Positions 31,747 through 41,192 of a DNA stretch of 64,000 nucleotides are shown piece by piece; within the stretch, counting starts at the first letter, position 1, and every line of letters begins with the position of its first letter. A model generated the notes under the pieces. The model saw only the letters and a list, made by a program, of their open reading frames with translations, ran no database searches and was not told the DNA's origin. Both the position numbers and the translations under genes were made by a program. Source of the stretch: Limnephilus marmoratus (lineage: Eukaryota > Arthropoda > Insecta > Trichoptera > Limnephilidae); NCBI GenBank assembly GCA_917880885.1, contig OU862908.1, forward strand, positions 55,139,819-55,203,818, read 5' to 3'.

Positions 31747-32590
31747 AATCTAATCTAATCTATACTCTGTGCAACTATTGGCTTACGCTGATGATATCGA
31801 CATAATCGCGAAAACTCCAGATGCTTTACATAACGCCTTTATAAATCTTGAAAGCTCTGCCAAAAATACGGGTCTCATAGTAAACCAGCAAAAGACCAAA
31901 TACATGGCTGTAGGATGCACCCAACAAATCCCAACACTCTCATGTGGAAACCAAAATTTCAAAACGGTACCAAGATTCATTTACCTAGGCTCCCTGATAA
32001 CGAACGACAATAATACCACAGAGGAGATCCAGAAGTGCATAGTGAACGCAAATCGCTGTTATTTTCGCTTACAAAATCAATTAAAGTCCAGACTGCTGTC
32101 CAGAAACACGAAGATATTAGTGTACAGAACACTTATCAGACCAGTACTTACATACGCAGCTGAGACTTGGGTACTAACTAAGAGGAATGAGCGAGCACTG
32201 GACGTTTTTGAAAGAAAAATTTTGAGGCGCATCTTCGGACCGGTTCTAGAAAATTGATTTTGGCGCAGACGTTATAATAATGAGCTCTATACTTTGTTTA
32301 AGGAGCTAAACGTCGCAAAATTTATAAAATTGGGAAGACTTCGGTGGCTGGGTCATGTAGAGAGAATGACCGAGCATCAAGCACCAAAGTCCCTGCTGAA
32401 CTCAAGATCAATAAGGCGAAGGAGCCTGGGAAGACCAAGACTAAGATGGAGCGACAACGTCCTCAAAGACAAATCTATCTTGGAGCTTCAAAACTGGAGA
32501 GAGCTGGCTCAAAACCGAGATGAGTGGAGGAAGACTCTTGAGGAGGCCAAGACACACCAGGGGTTGTAGAGCCAATAGTGATGATGATGA
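31747..32590 (+). pseudogene. RTE-type reverse transcriptase, 5'-truncated, one stop
   Basis: The frame opens with QLLAYADDIDII, so the element is cut just upstream of the catalytic YADD box (31784-31795). It continues QQKTKYMA, FIYLGSLITNDN, LVYRTLIRPVLTYAAETW and FERKILRRIFGP. After a single in-frame TGA (32255-32257) it goes on as FWRRRYNNELYTLFKEL, LGRLRWLGHVERM, GRPRLRW and WRELAQNRDEWRKTLEEAK, ending at 32569. A gatgatgatga tail follows at about 32579-32589, as in many RTE elements. Apart from that stop the frame is intact for about 270 codons, so it is among the younger insertions here. It cannot be functional, since the N-terminal RT half and endonuclease are missing. Confidence 0.9.
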
Positions 32591-32727
32591 ATCTATTTAA
32601 ATTTTATTATGCTTCAAGGAAGACAGCGATATAATCGTTCTGCATTAAAGAATATAACGCACTTGTTAATTTGTTATATTTTACTTCACACGGTTTATTT
32701 CTACAATGGCATATAAATGTTTGCCAA

Positions 32728-34650
32728 TTATAATAATAATAATAATATATCTTTATTGAAAGAAATTTGCAAGATTATAACTAAAAAGTACATATTCAGT
32801 GTTATGTTTACAGTGGTTTAAAATTACACAAGGACAAAAGGATATCAACAGAAAAAATATATAAATATGAACAGTAGATAAATGAAAAATAGAAAATAGT
32901 TATAAATTTTGGTTTTTCAGTAATCTGCCTCACTAGGCTAGCCTGTGTTGAGGCAGTAATTTTTAAATCAATTTATAAGACTTATAGACATATACCTACA
33001 CTTTTATTAAAAAAGTAATCACATAATAGATTGGTTACATTAATAATAAATTTAAATAAAAGCAACCAATACATTGTTTGTATATTTCCACTGTATAATA
33101 CCAAATCATTAATAATTTCGAATTTGGGTGAGTGCACCGGTAAAGGCCCTATCATTATTTTTGATCCAAATTTTTATGTTATTTTTGAAAAATTTTTGGG
33201 AATCACATTTTTTTATTCTATCTGGAAGAATGTTGTAAAGCCTTGTTGCAAGGTATCTGAAATTTCGTTGACCAAAAGTAGTATGCGTTTTGGGGATTTG
33301 TAGTAAGTCTTTGTCATTATTTCGAGTACAGCGAGAATTTAATCTGTTTTCATAGTATTTATGTATATTTGTGTATAGATGAGTAAGGATTGTTTTTGCA
33401 TATATCTGCCGAACGTCAAACACATTCATAATATTGAAGATTAAGTTCGAGTCTGTAATTAGAGGTAGTCTAAGAATCAATTTTATGATAGTTTTCTGTG
33501 CCTTTATGATTGGGTCTAGTGCTGATGCAGTACCGCCTCCCCATGCAATGATACCATACTCAATAATAGATTGACAGACTGCAAAATAAATCATTTTCAA
33601 GTGTTGTAAGTCGAGAAAGTTTCTTATCGTTCTGAAAAAGTGCATGGTTTTTCTTATTTTCTTTGCAATTATTTGAGTGTGTATATTCCATTTGAGATAT
33701 GGATCAATTGTGAGGCCGAGATACTTCATCTGTGTAGTGCGCTCAATGTAGGGACACTGACAAGATTCATCGGAATTAAAACATTTGTGTATTCTAATGG
33801 AGACATCATCATGAGGCTGACCTGTTATATTTATGCTTGATGTGACATATTTAGTTTTCTCGGTGTTCAAAGTGAGCGTATTTGTATCTAACCACTTTTT
33901 TACAATGTTTATATCCGTTTCAGCTTTTTTGTAGACATCTACCCAAGTGTCAGCTTCAAACAGTAAAACAGTGTCATCGGCAAAACTAACTATTTTTCCC
34001 TGAATATTAATGTTACATAAGTCATTGATATATAAAAGGAACAAAGACGGTCCTAATATGCTACCTTGTGGTATGCCATAGTTAGTTGAGCACTGATTGC
34101 TAAGAGTGTTCAATATTTTAACTTGTTGCTTGCGCTCATCAAGGTAGCTCTTAAAGAAGTTAAGTTCGTTGCCTAAAATACCGATTATTTGAAGTTTGTT
34201 TATTAATTTACTGTGTGATATTGTATCGAAGGCTTTAGAAAGGTCTAAAAATATTGAAATACATTTTTTGCTTCTATCAAGGTTTTTTACTATGAAGTCA
34301 GTTACGGCGGCAATAGCGTCTGAAGTACTCTTGTTTTCTTGAAACCCGTATTGATTTTCTGAGAGTACTTTATGGCTAACCAGAAATTTTACCAACTGGG
34401 CATTGATAATTTTTTCAAATACTTTGGATAGAGTGGTCAGTATAGTTATTGGTCTGTAATTGTTTATGTCTGTCTTGTTACCTGTTTTATGTATGGGAAT
34501 AACAATACCTTGTTTCAGGTTTGAGGGGAAGTGTCCTTGACTGATACTAAGGTTAATTAGGTATTCTAAAGGCAATGTAATTTCCATAGCCAGCGTTTTC
34601 AATATCTTAGTTGTTATTCCATCTACCCCGGCAGAAGAATTAATCTCCTA
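32728..34650 (-). mobile_element. LINE-1 (label): 5'-truncated non-LTR element
   Basis: The element runs on the minus strand from a truncation near 34650 to an (att)n tail at about 32730-32750. It contains one long RT frame (33109-34647) and a 3' UTR of about 380 bases. The UTR carries a hairpin (tgcctca...tgaggca at about 32926-32960) and a polyadenylation-like caataaaga before the tail. Its endonuclease domain is missing. It is followed in the same orientation by another LINE, forming a head-to-tail cluster to 37960. Confidence 0.85.
33109..34647 (-). CDS. LINE reverse transcriptase (LINE-1), uninterrupted
   Basis: Encodes an RNA-dependent DNA polymerase that would copy the element's RNA at a nicked genomic site. 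The first ATG is at 34602 and gives 497 residues, but the frame is open 15 codons further upstream (INSSAGVDGITTKILKTLAM) to two TAG stops at 34648-34653, so the true protein started beyond the truncation. Motifs, by ATG numbering: NYRPITIL (about 48), QYGFQENKSTSDA (about 83), FLDLSKAFDT (about 117), GIPQGSILGP (about 175), the catalytic SFADDTVLL (about 205), MKYLGLTID, and a C-terminal LPDRIKKC box. No stop or frameshift remains. Clade: Jockey/CR1 superfamily by motif style, not resolved further. Without the endonuclease it is probably inactive, though the RT might act in trans if transcribed. Confidence 0.9.
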   Translation of the reverse strand, partial: EINSSAGVDGITTKILKTLAMEITLPLEYLINLSISQGHFPSNLKQGIVIPIHKTGNKTDINNYRPITILTTLSKVFEKIINAQLVKFLVSHKVLSENQYGFQENKSTSDAIAAVTDFIVKNLDRSKKCISIFLDLSKAFDTISHSKLINKLQIIGILGNELNFFKSYLDERKQQVKILNTLSNQCSTNYGIPQGSILGPSLFLLYINDLCNINIQGKIVSFADDTVLLFEADTWVDVYKKAETDINIVKKWLDTNTLTLNTEKTKYVTSSINITGQPHDDVSIRIHKCFNSDESCQCPYIERTTQMKYLGLTIDPYLKWNIHTQIIAKKIRKTMHFFRTIRNFLDLQHLKMIYFAVCQSIIEYGIIAWGGGTASALDPIIKAQKTIIKLILRLPLITDSNLIFNIMNVFDVRQIYAKTILTHLYTNIHKYYENRLNSRCTRNNDKDLLQIPKTHTTFGQRNFRYLATRLYNILPDRIKKCDSQKFFKNNIKIWIKNNDRAFTGALTQIRNY

Positions 34651-34672
34651 CTACAACTTGGAGACACTTTAG

Positions 34673-34760
34673 CATTAATAATAATAATAATAATAAATTT
34701 GGACAACTTATATAGCGCTGTTTTTGCGAAAAATCGCCTCAAGAGCGCTGTACAAATTAA
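34673..34760 (-). mobile_element. (ATT)n-tailed LINE 3' end
   Basis: An (aat)n run, then tttggacaacttatatagcg, ctgtttttgcgaaaaatcgc and ctcaagagcgctg. Same module and orientation as at 16809. Its body may extend to about 34870, without recognisable coding. Confidence 0.55.
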
Positions 34761-35104
34761 CAAGGATTTTACATTAGAATTTACTTAACTTAGGAGGCTA
34801 GATAACAACTCGTCTTGCAGCTATCAAGCGCATGGATTATTGAAATTCTAGCCCCCCGATAAATTAAATAAAATATCTTTTTATACGTACGTATTTCAAT
34901 TTACTTAACTATGTAGCATTCCAATAGGATAATACGCAATACATACATTATTTTGCAACGTGCATGCCGTATCATAATGTTAATTGCGCCACATATTTGC
35001 AATGTAATTTTTTTTTTTTTTTTTTTTATATTTGATGTACCCCCATAATTAAGCAAGGCTTGTGTGTATGGGGGGGTGTTATTGTATTGCTTTTTTAATA
35101 TCAT

Positions 35105-37042
35105 TCAGTTTAAGTTTTCAGTATATTTTTTTAGGTGAGTTTTAAAACTTTTTATATTGGTATTCATGTTTCTAATTTTTTCTGGTAATGAATTAAAAAA
35201 TTTTGCTCCGAGATATTTATGACTCAATTGTCCAATTTTTTTTTTACATTTTGGAGTGGGAAGTATTGATGTTTGTCTAAGACTTCTGTTATTTTTAAAG
35301 GGTGCAACTTGATTTTTAATATTATCTTTATAAATTTGTAATGTTGCATGATAAAAGTATAATGCACTTAATTTTCTGACCTTAAATTGTTTGAATAAAA
35401 GTTCTAACGAATATGAGTAGGGTTTTTTTAAAATTGTTTTTATTATTAGTTTTTGTGATATGTAAATTGTTTGTGTTTGATTTTTATATGTACCGCCCCA
35501 TCCTATAATGCCGTATTGTATAATTGATTGACAGAAAGCGAAGTATGTGGTTCTAAGTAATTTTTCGTTTAAAATATCTCTTAAACATCTAAATATATAT
35601 GTTAGTTTCCTTATTCTGTTGTTCAGAATATTTATGTGTGGAGACCATTTTAAACGCTGGTCTATTGTTATGCCCAGGTACTTAATATCAGTTTTGCTTT
35701 CTATTTTTGAACATGATATATTACATTTGTGGTTTTCTGTATTTGTCACAGAGTGGATTATTAAGTTTATTTCTTTAGGTGTTTCTTGTTTTTTAATGAA
35801 AAATGGTAAATAATAGGTTTTTTTAGAATTTAAAGTCAACAGGTTTTTATCAAACCACAATTTTAGTGCATTGATATCTGTATTTGCCATTTTGTTTAAT
35901 TCAGACCAGGTGTTTGCTTTTAGTAATAGGACTGTGTCATCAGCGTAGGAGACAATGTCTCCATATTTAGAAATATTGAATATATCATTGACATATATAA
36001 TAAATAACAATGGTCCCAAAACTGTACCTTGGGGTATTGAAAAATCGCTATATTTTGAATCGCTGACTTGATTTAGTAATTTTACTTGTTGTGGTCTTTC
36101 ATGTAAATAACTAGCTATCCATGCTAAGACTTTCCCATTAATTCCTATAGATTTTAATTTATTTATTAATTTTTTATGTGATATGCTGTCGAAAGCTTTT
36201 TTCAAGTCTATAAATATTCCGATACATTTTTTATCGGAATCTAGGGCCGTATATAAATAGTTGGTTATTTTTGCTATCGCGTCGTGAGTACTTGTATTTT
36301 TTTTGAAGCCGAATTGATTATCATTAATTATTTTATTTTCATCTAAGAATGTCCAAATTTGTTTTTTTACAATTTTCTCATATATTTTTGATATATTTGA
36401 TAGAAGGGAAATCGGGCGGTAATTTTGTGGATCTTTAGGACAGTCTGTTTTATAAATGGGAGTTATAATTGCTCTTTTGTAATTATTGGGAAACTCGCCA
36501 TTTGCTAGACTTAGGTTTATTATATGTGTTATTGGGAGAATTAAGTATGTTTTCATCGCTTTTATTGTCTTAGCATTTATGTTATCAAAGCCGGGGGCAG
36601 AACCTCCTTTTAGTTCCGAAATAGTTCTGTCAATGTCGGCTTCTGTGACTGGCTCAAATTTATTTATTTGACATTGTGTTCTGTGTTGTGGATTTGATAT
36701 ATTGGTCGAATTTATGGATTTTGCTAGGTTTTTTCCAACGTTATTAAAATGGTTATTTAAAATATTACAACATTTTTTTGTGTTATTTTGTACATTATAT
36801 ATTAATTTCCCATCTGATATTTCGGATATGTGCTTATATGTTTTATTTTTATTTATTATTTCATTTATTGTTGACCATATTTTTTTATTATTGTCTTTAG
36901 CTTCTGTTATAATTTTTGAGTAATAGTCGTTTTTCGTTTTTCTAATTAGAGTAGTTAATATATTTTTATACTTTTTATAATATATTATAATTTTATTGTT
37001 AACTAGTGGTCTTTGTGTTATTTTATAAAGTTTATTTTTTTT
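35105..37042 (-). CDS. LINE-2 reverse transcriptase region
   Basis: The RT copies element RNA into DNA at the target. The first ATG (36556) gives 483 residues, but the frame is open without a stop for about 160 codons upstream to a TAG just before the A8 run at 37035-37042. Those codons read sensibly (TQRPLVNNKIIIYYKKYKN, KIWSTINEIINKN, EADIDRTISELKGGSAPGF), so the ATG is not the real start. By ATG numbering: NYRPISLLSN (about 45), QFGFKKNTSTHDA (about 81), FIDLKKAFDS (about 115), SIPQGTVLGP (about 173), catalytic SYADDTVLL (about 203), IKYLGITID, and C-terminal LPEKIRN. All palm motifs are intact. It probably belongs to one long ORF2 with the endonuclease frame; see the frameshift finding. 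Confidence 0.9.
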   Translation of the reverse strand, partial: KKNKLYKITQRPLVNNKIIIYYKKYKNILTTLIRKTKNDYYSKIITEAKDNNKKIWSTINEIINKNKTYKHISEISDGKLIYNVQNNTKKCCNILNNHFNNVGKNLAKSINSTNISNPQHRTQCQINKFEPVTEADIDRTISELKGGSAPGFDNINAKTIKAMKTYLILPITHIINLSLANGEFPNNYKRAIITPIYKTDCPKDPQNYRPISLLSNISKIYEKIVKKQIWTFLDENKIINDNQFGFKKNTSTHDAIAKITNYLYTALDSDKKCIGIFIDLKKAFDSISHKKLINKLKSIGINGKVLAWIASYLHERPQQVKLLNQVSDSKYSDFSIPQGTVLGPLLFIIYVNDIFNISKYGDIVSYADDTVLLLKANTWSELNKMANTDINALKLWFDKNLLTLNSKKTYYLPFFIKKQETPKEINLIIHSVTNTENHKCNISCSKIESKTDIKYLGITIDQRLKWSPHINILNNRIRKLTYIFRCLRDILNEKLLRTTYFAFCQSIIQYGIIGWGGTYKNQTQTIYISQKLIIKTILKKPYSYSLELLFKQFKVRKLSALYFYHATLQIYKDNIKNQVAPFKNNRSLRQTSILPTPKCKKKIGQLSHKYLGAKFFNSLPEKIRNMNTNIKSFKTHLKKYTENLN

Positions 37043-37902
37043 CTAATGGCTTTTATTAATCCTAGAGTAATCCATGGTTTAATTTTCTTTGTTTTTGAAT
37101 TGGGGACGATCTGTGTTGTTTTTGTTGCTTCTAAAACGTGTTTAGTTAAAGTTTTTTCAAACAGTAAGGCACTTTGGTTGGTGCATTTATTTTTTAAAAC
37201 TTCTTCCCATTTTTCATTTATTAATGATTTTTTTAATAGTTCATAGTCTATTTGGGAATATGGAAGATTTAATTTGGGTATTGTGTTTAGTTTTTTATTT
37301 GTCTCATGTAATATAAGACACGCGTAATGGTCAGTTATATTAGTTTTCCAAACAGTAGATTTAATATTTTTTATTTCATTCAAATGTATATTACACCAGA
37401 TATGGTCTATACATGATGGAGTTTGGTTTTTAATTTCTCGAGTGCTACTATTAATACAAGATTTAAAGTTGAGGTGTGTCATTATGTTAATGAAATTATT
37501 TTTTTCTATTGAGTTATGGTTAGCAGAGATGTTTATATTGAAATCACCACATACAAAAGTAAGAATTTTCGATAATTTGCTTAGATATTCATATAGTTCA
37601 TTTATGAAGTTAGTTATGTTTGATTTGTGTGTTCTGTATACTGTTATAATTCTGTATAATTTGTTTTTTAATTTTATATCTATTTTTAGACAATTTACAT
37701 GTTGTATATCAATTTCTTCAATGTTAATAATTTCACACTCGTCATGAACAAATATAATTATACCACTATTTTTATTAATTGGTGTTGTTGTTGCGATGCC
37801 TTTGTAGTTGGGTAGTGCATTAATGTGTTGATCGTTATTACAGTGCGTTTCTGTTAACACTATGCAGGCGGGCGATAAAAATAGATCATTTATATTTATC
37901 AA
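37018..37902 (-). CDS. LINE-2 AP-endonuclease-like domain
   Basis: This domain nicks target DNA to prime reverse transcription. Conserved pockets are present: IVLTETHC (Glu about 18), ITVYRTH (about 87), FVCGDFNINI (Asp/Asn about 120-122), PSCIDHIWCN (about 162), and ITDHYACLI (Asp-His about 191-192). These match the EEP/AP-endonuclease fold residues needed for metal-dependent cleavage. The reading frame begins at a TTG preceded by a stop, so there is no genuine start here. The N-terminus up to the first Asn-containing strand is lost or shifted. The frame ends at 37018, 25 bases after the RT frame opens, with the A8 run in the overlap. Confidence 0.85.
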   Translation of the reverse strand: MININDLFLSPACIVLTETHCNNDQHINALPNYKGIATTTPINKNSGIIIFVHDECEIINIEEIDIQHVNCLKIDIKLKNKLYRIITVYRTHKSNITNFINELYEYLSKLSKILTFVCGDFNINISANHNSIEKNNFINIMTHLNFKSCINSSTREIKNQTPSCIDHIWCNIHLNEIKNIKSTVWKTNITDHYACLILHETNKKLNTIPKLNLPYSQIDYELLKKSLINEKWEEVLKNKCTNQSALLFEKTLTKHVLEATKTTQIVPNSKTKKIKPWITLGLIKAIRKKINFIK

Positions 37903-37960
37903 TTAATGCTATTTCAAAATTGCATTCTCTGCTTGCACAATTGCATAAGTGAGTTATGTT

Positions 37961-38499
37961 TACTTGTTATTTTGCTTCTCGGAAATCCTATTGTGTGTGC
38001 AATCCTTTTCCGCTTTCATCGTTATAATATTTCGTTTCGATTTGAATTTTTCAGAAGTATTTTTTTCTGCTTATAAAACAATACTAACAAAATATACAAG
38101 CGTTAGATCTAATGCAGCCCTCAAATATTTCTTTATGACTTGGCACGCGTTGAATGCCACCAAAAGAAAGAAAGTCTTTGTGTTTCCCGGAAATATGATA
38201 TATAAGTTACACATTAGGATTAATTAATCTCTTACAACCGTTAGACGATCATCAAACGCTATTAATACCCCTGCGACTGCGTGGTTGAATCTCAGAACCC
38301 AGTTTCGAGTGCATGTTGACGCCACGCGGTACGCGTTGCGCCACAAATAACATCTATGTACGTGGAATTTCAAACAAAACTACCGCTGTAATCGGTTTTG
38401 AATTCAAGAATTCGTCACAAGATATCGCCACTTTCAGCAGCTCGCATGTGGACATTTCTTCCCTAGGTATAAGTACTACGGATTTATAGAATCAAAGTA
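37961..38499. other. Nothing recognised
   Basis: No supported feature. Confidence 0.4.
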
Positions 38500-38720
38500 T
38501 CTTTCGGGATATGGAGAGATTACATATGGCGTCATTGCCTGTCACGGTTACTTTAACTCGGTGACTAGCTGTCACTGGATCACAGTGGATCCGAGGAACA
38601 GGCTATTTTTGGAACCAGTTCTTATCGGATTTATAAAATGGTTACCTACACTTAAACTGGGCGAAGCCGAATGAAAATCCGCCCGCAGGGCCTAGCAGCA
38701 AAATCCTGCGGAGCGGGTTT
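38500..38720 (+). mobile_element. Helitron-like 3' end with terminal hairpin
   Basis: The text gggcgaagccgaatgaaaat is followed by a hairpin (atccgcccgcagg...cctgcggagcgggt, 38677-38712) and, after a short T-rich gap, tgctagtt. A GC hairpin roughly 10 bases before CTAGT is the diagnostic Helitron 3' terminus. The left edge is not defined. Confidence 0.5.
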
Positions 38721-38774
38721 TTAATTGCTAGTTAATAATAATTTCAGTTTTTTTACAGCGTTTTATATATTTTT

Positions 38775-38960
38775 TTAAGGAAAAGATAATACCCACTGAA
38801 TAATCTCAACGCAACATGAAACAGAACATAACACGGAAAGATAAAAGGGTAATGGTCGCAACTGGGAATCGAACCCAGGATCCGTTACCTTTTTTTTATT
38901 TTTATGTGTCTTGTTCTGATTTATGTTTCGTTATTTATTAGTATTATCTTCTTCTTCACT
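38775..38960. mobile_element. Element T copy with deleted centre
   Basis: The left arm (aaaagataatacccactg, caacatgaaacagaaca, minus-strand T-arm cctgggttcgattcccag) is joined directly to the right arm's tail (ttaccttttttttattttt, gtgtcttgttctgatttatg, agtattatcttcttcttc). The arms are reverse complements, leaving one tRNA-like T-arm near the centre. This T-arm is the best in the window, with 5-bp stem ctggg/cccag around ttcgatt. Confidence 0.65.
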
Positions 38961-40274
38961 AACATAATACATTAATAAGTATAACCTTTAAAAGTTACTT
39001 AAAAGCTAATGCAAAATAAATATGCATTTTTCCTTATTTCAAAACAGAATGCATTTCCACCCGCATTTTTGACTCATGTATTCGGATTATTTTTAAGGGT
39101 TGGAGACTACACTTTTCTGAAAAAGTTACTCTCGTTAATAAACACAAATCTATATAGGGAACGTACCCATACTAACCAACTTTTTGCATATTTTTAACCC
39201 CCCCCCCCCCGAACAGGTCACGTAGTATGGGTAATCGTAAAACGTGAAAAGCGAGTTTTTTTCCAGACTACTGAGAAAAACCTTTCCTCTAGTATTGTCC
39301 AATTCGAATTTTCCATTACAAAATGGCAATTTTTGGTAAGGTCCTTCTTAGAAACTCATACCAATACGGCGTTTTAGACATTATCTCTCATTTTTGTGCT
39401 GAAACACATTTTTTATTTACCGACTTCATTTTATTTATTTTAAAAGTAAACCAACTTTAACTGACAGCTTGTCTGCGCAGTAATTATTTCTCTGTTTACT
39501 CTTGTCAAGTTGTTTTGAATACACAAAATGAAATTAAAATATCTTTAAATTGACGCCGTCGTAATAGCCGCTTTTTGCCCCTCTTAATAACAAAACAACT
39601 TTTCAAATTTGTATTCAGACGGAGCTGTCACTTAGAATCAAGGAAATATAGAAAGTGAGTTTCTGTGTTAGATCTAAATTGATATATATTTAAATATGTA
39701 CCTGTCAGTCACAATAAAAATTCGATTTCTGAATTCGAGAATCAATTTCTTGTTTTTTTTCATTTAAAAAATCGTGAAAACCACCGAACATTTTAATCGC
39801 ATTAAATACATTTTTTGAAGCATACTTTACTGTGCTTTACGTGCTTTACCTAAACAATTTACAACGAAAAACCTACCATTTTTAGAAACAAACTTATGTC
39901 AATAACATTGATCAAAGATTTGATCCAATTATCATAAAAAGTCTTCTCATCATAAATAATGTATGATAAAATCTTCTACAATTCTCGCAAACTAACATTG
40001 CGGCGTTATTTTAATTTTATGGCCATTTTTTTCATAGCCTTCTCTTAAATTTATTTTCAAATGAATCTACATTGGTAATAATTTATTTTTTTTACTTTTT
40101 GGTAGAACGCAGTCACTTTGAGATTTGACATATTTTATGAAATAAAACAATTTCTTTATTTAAACCGCTATTCATTCATTTAATTTTTTTAATACCGACC
40201 GATTTCGCTTAACATAAGCATTATCGGGGTATAAAATTATGTTAGTAAAAAAATACATTGTGAGAGCTTTTCAG
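38961..40274. other. Mostly unrecognised; C13 tract near 39197
   Basis: Apart from the poly(C) tract and its ggtcacgtagtatgggtaat motif (see 26100-26245), I see only AT-rich sequence. Confidence 0.4.
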
Positions 40275-40634
40275 AGTGTCCGGGTGTAAAGTGCATTAAC
40301 TTCGGGAGGTGATTCTACATGTTAGTATAAGTAAAAAAGATAAATGACTTTTTTCGAAATTTCTACTTTTAGGGGTAGTTTTATGGTAAAAAGAAAAATT
40401 AGACCGGCGTGTGCGGGCCGCATTATTATTACAAAACAACGTTGTAACAATCGCGCCCGGCAAGCTACTCGTAACAGCAACTTTAACGAGTAAATTTTAC
40501 CTTACACTGAGGATTTTTAGTAGGTATATCTATTTGTATGGGAAATTTTGATTTCAGAAATTAATCTTTTTTACTCCCATCAAATTGTAGATTCACCTCC
40601 CGAAGTTAATGCACTTTACCCCCGGACAACCTGT
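40275..40634. mobile_element. Palindromic MITE-like element, copy 2
   Basis: Left end gtgtccgggtgtaaagtgca and right end (complement) caggttgtccgggggtaaag. The left arm here aligns with the complement of the right arm of copy 1 (acttttaggggtagttt, ccggcgtgtgc), and the right arm with copy 1's left arm (cctactaaaaatcct). The two copies are thus in opposite orientation. Confidence 0.75.
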
Positions 40635-40635
40635 A

Positions 40636-40857
40636 TATTCAAACAGAAAGAGACAAAACATAACATAAAATAAACATAACATTTTGTCCAATATCGGAAA
40701 AAAATGTGGACAATTACGATCCCTCCGGTAAAGGGGATCTACTGTAAGACACTATCTAATAACATGAAAGTAATCAAAACTAAACTATCTTAGTGAAACC
40801 TTGTTTAGCAATGTATTTTCGTAAGTATTAGAAAATTGCAAAACTTTGTTACGATAC
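40636..40857. other. Nothing recognised
   Basis: No supported feature. Confidence 0.4.
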
Positions 40858-40916
40858 ACAAATACGCCCCTGCAAATTACTCGGCCCCCTCCTCCCAAGT
40901 TGTAGAGCACGCCACT
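40858..40916 (-). mobile_element. hAT-like terminus
   Basis: Read on the minus strand, cagtggcgtgctctacaact then tgggaggagggggcc resembles the cagtggcg(t/g)a-type inverted ends common to hAT elements. Similar starts lie at 47556 and 53446. Only one end is visible here. Confidence 0.35.
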
Positions 40917-41192
40917 GCGCAAACTACAGTTTCGCCCCCTCTCCGCTAGCTTCCCGGCGCGCTACCGGCGGCGGAACCCAAACAAGCCACCGTCGGCAGC
41001 GAGCCACCAACCGCCACTTACCCGTAGCTCCTGGTCTAGTAAGCACGCATGGCGTGGGGACCGTTCCGCGCTCATTCTAGAAGTTTCCACGCGGAAAACA
41101 ATGGAACGTGTTTTGCTAAGTGTTACACTGCGACACCAAGAATGGCCGAACTCTTTCCCGACACGGAAGATACAGGAGTCCAAACGCTCACT
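40917..41192 (+). promoter_or_regulatory. GC-rich patch with candidate first coding exon
   Basis: From about 40920 to 41190 the DNA is strikingly GC-rich compared with its surroundings. An ATG at 41101 sits in a favourable arthropod context (gaaaacaatgg). It starts a stop-free frame of 30 codons plus 2 bases (MERVLLSVTLRHQEWPNSFP then TRKIQESKRSL) that runs exactly into a consensus 5' splice site, ct|gtaagt, at 41192/41193. This is the best host-gene-like signal in the window. I do not recognise the peptide and found no matching second exon. A 94-codon frame on the opposite strand (41246-40962) is an alternative reading of the same GC-rich block. Confidence 0.35.

Larger units (their letters stand above)
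34975..37960 (-). mobile_element. LINE-2 (label): endonuclease plus RT non-LTR element
   Basis: On the minus strand: an AP-endonuclease-like domain (37902-37018), the RT region (37042-35105), and a 3' UTR with a hairpin (ccccatacacacaagc...gcttaattatgggg, about 35045-35080) and a long poly(A), seen as T's at 35005-35027. The 5' end is truncated or shifted near 37905-37960. Relatives at 12755-13210 and 24285-24430 show this family amplified here more than once. Confidence 0.85.

Noticed and set aside
35547..37747. Several plus-strand open frames of 60-100 residues
   Set aside because: They are antisense shadows of the LINE-2 endonuclease and RT frames.
38870..38895. Possible tRNA gene around ctgggaatcgaacccag
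   Set aside because: Only the T-arm is convincing; the flanks are the arms of inverted element T.
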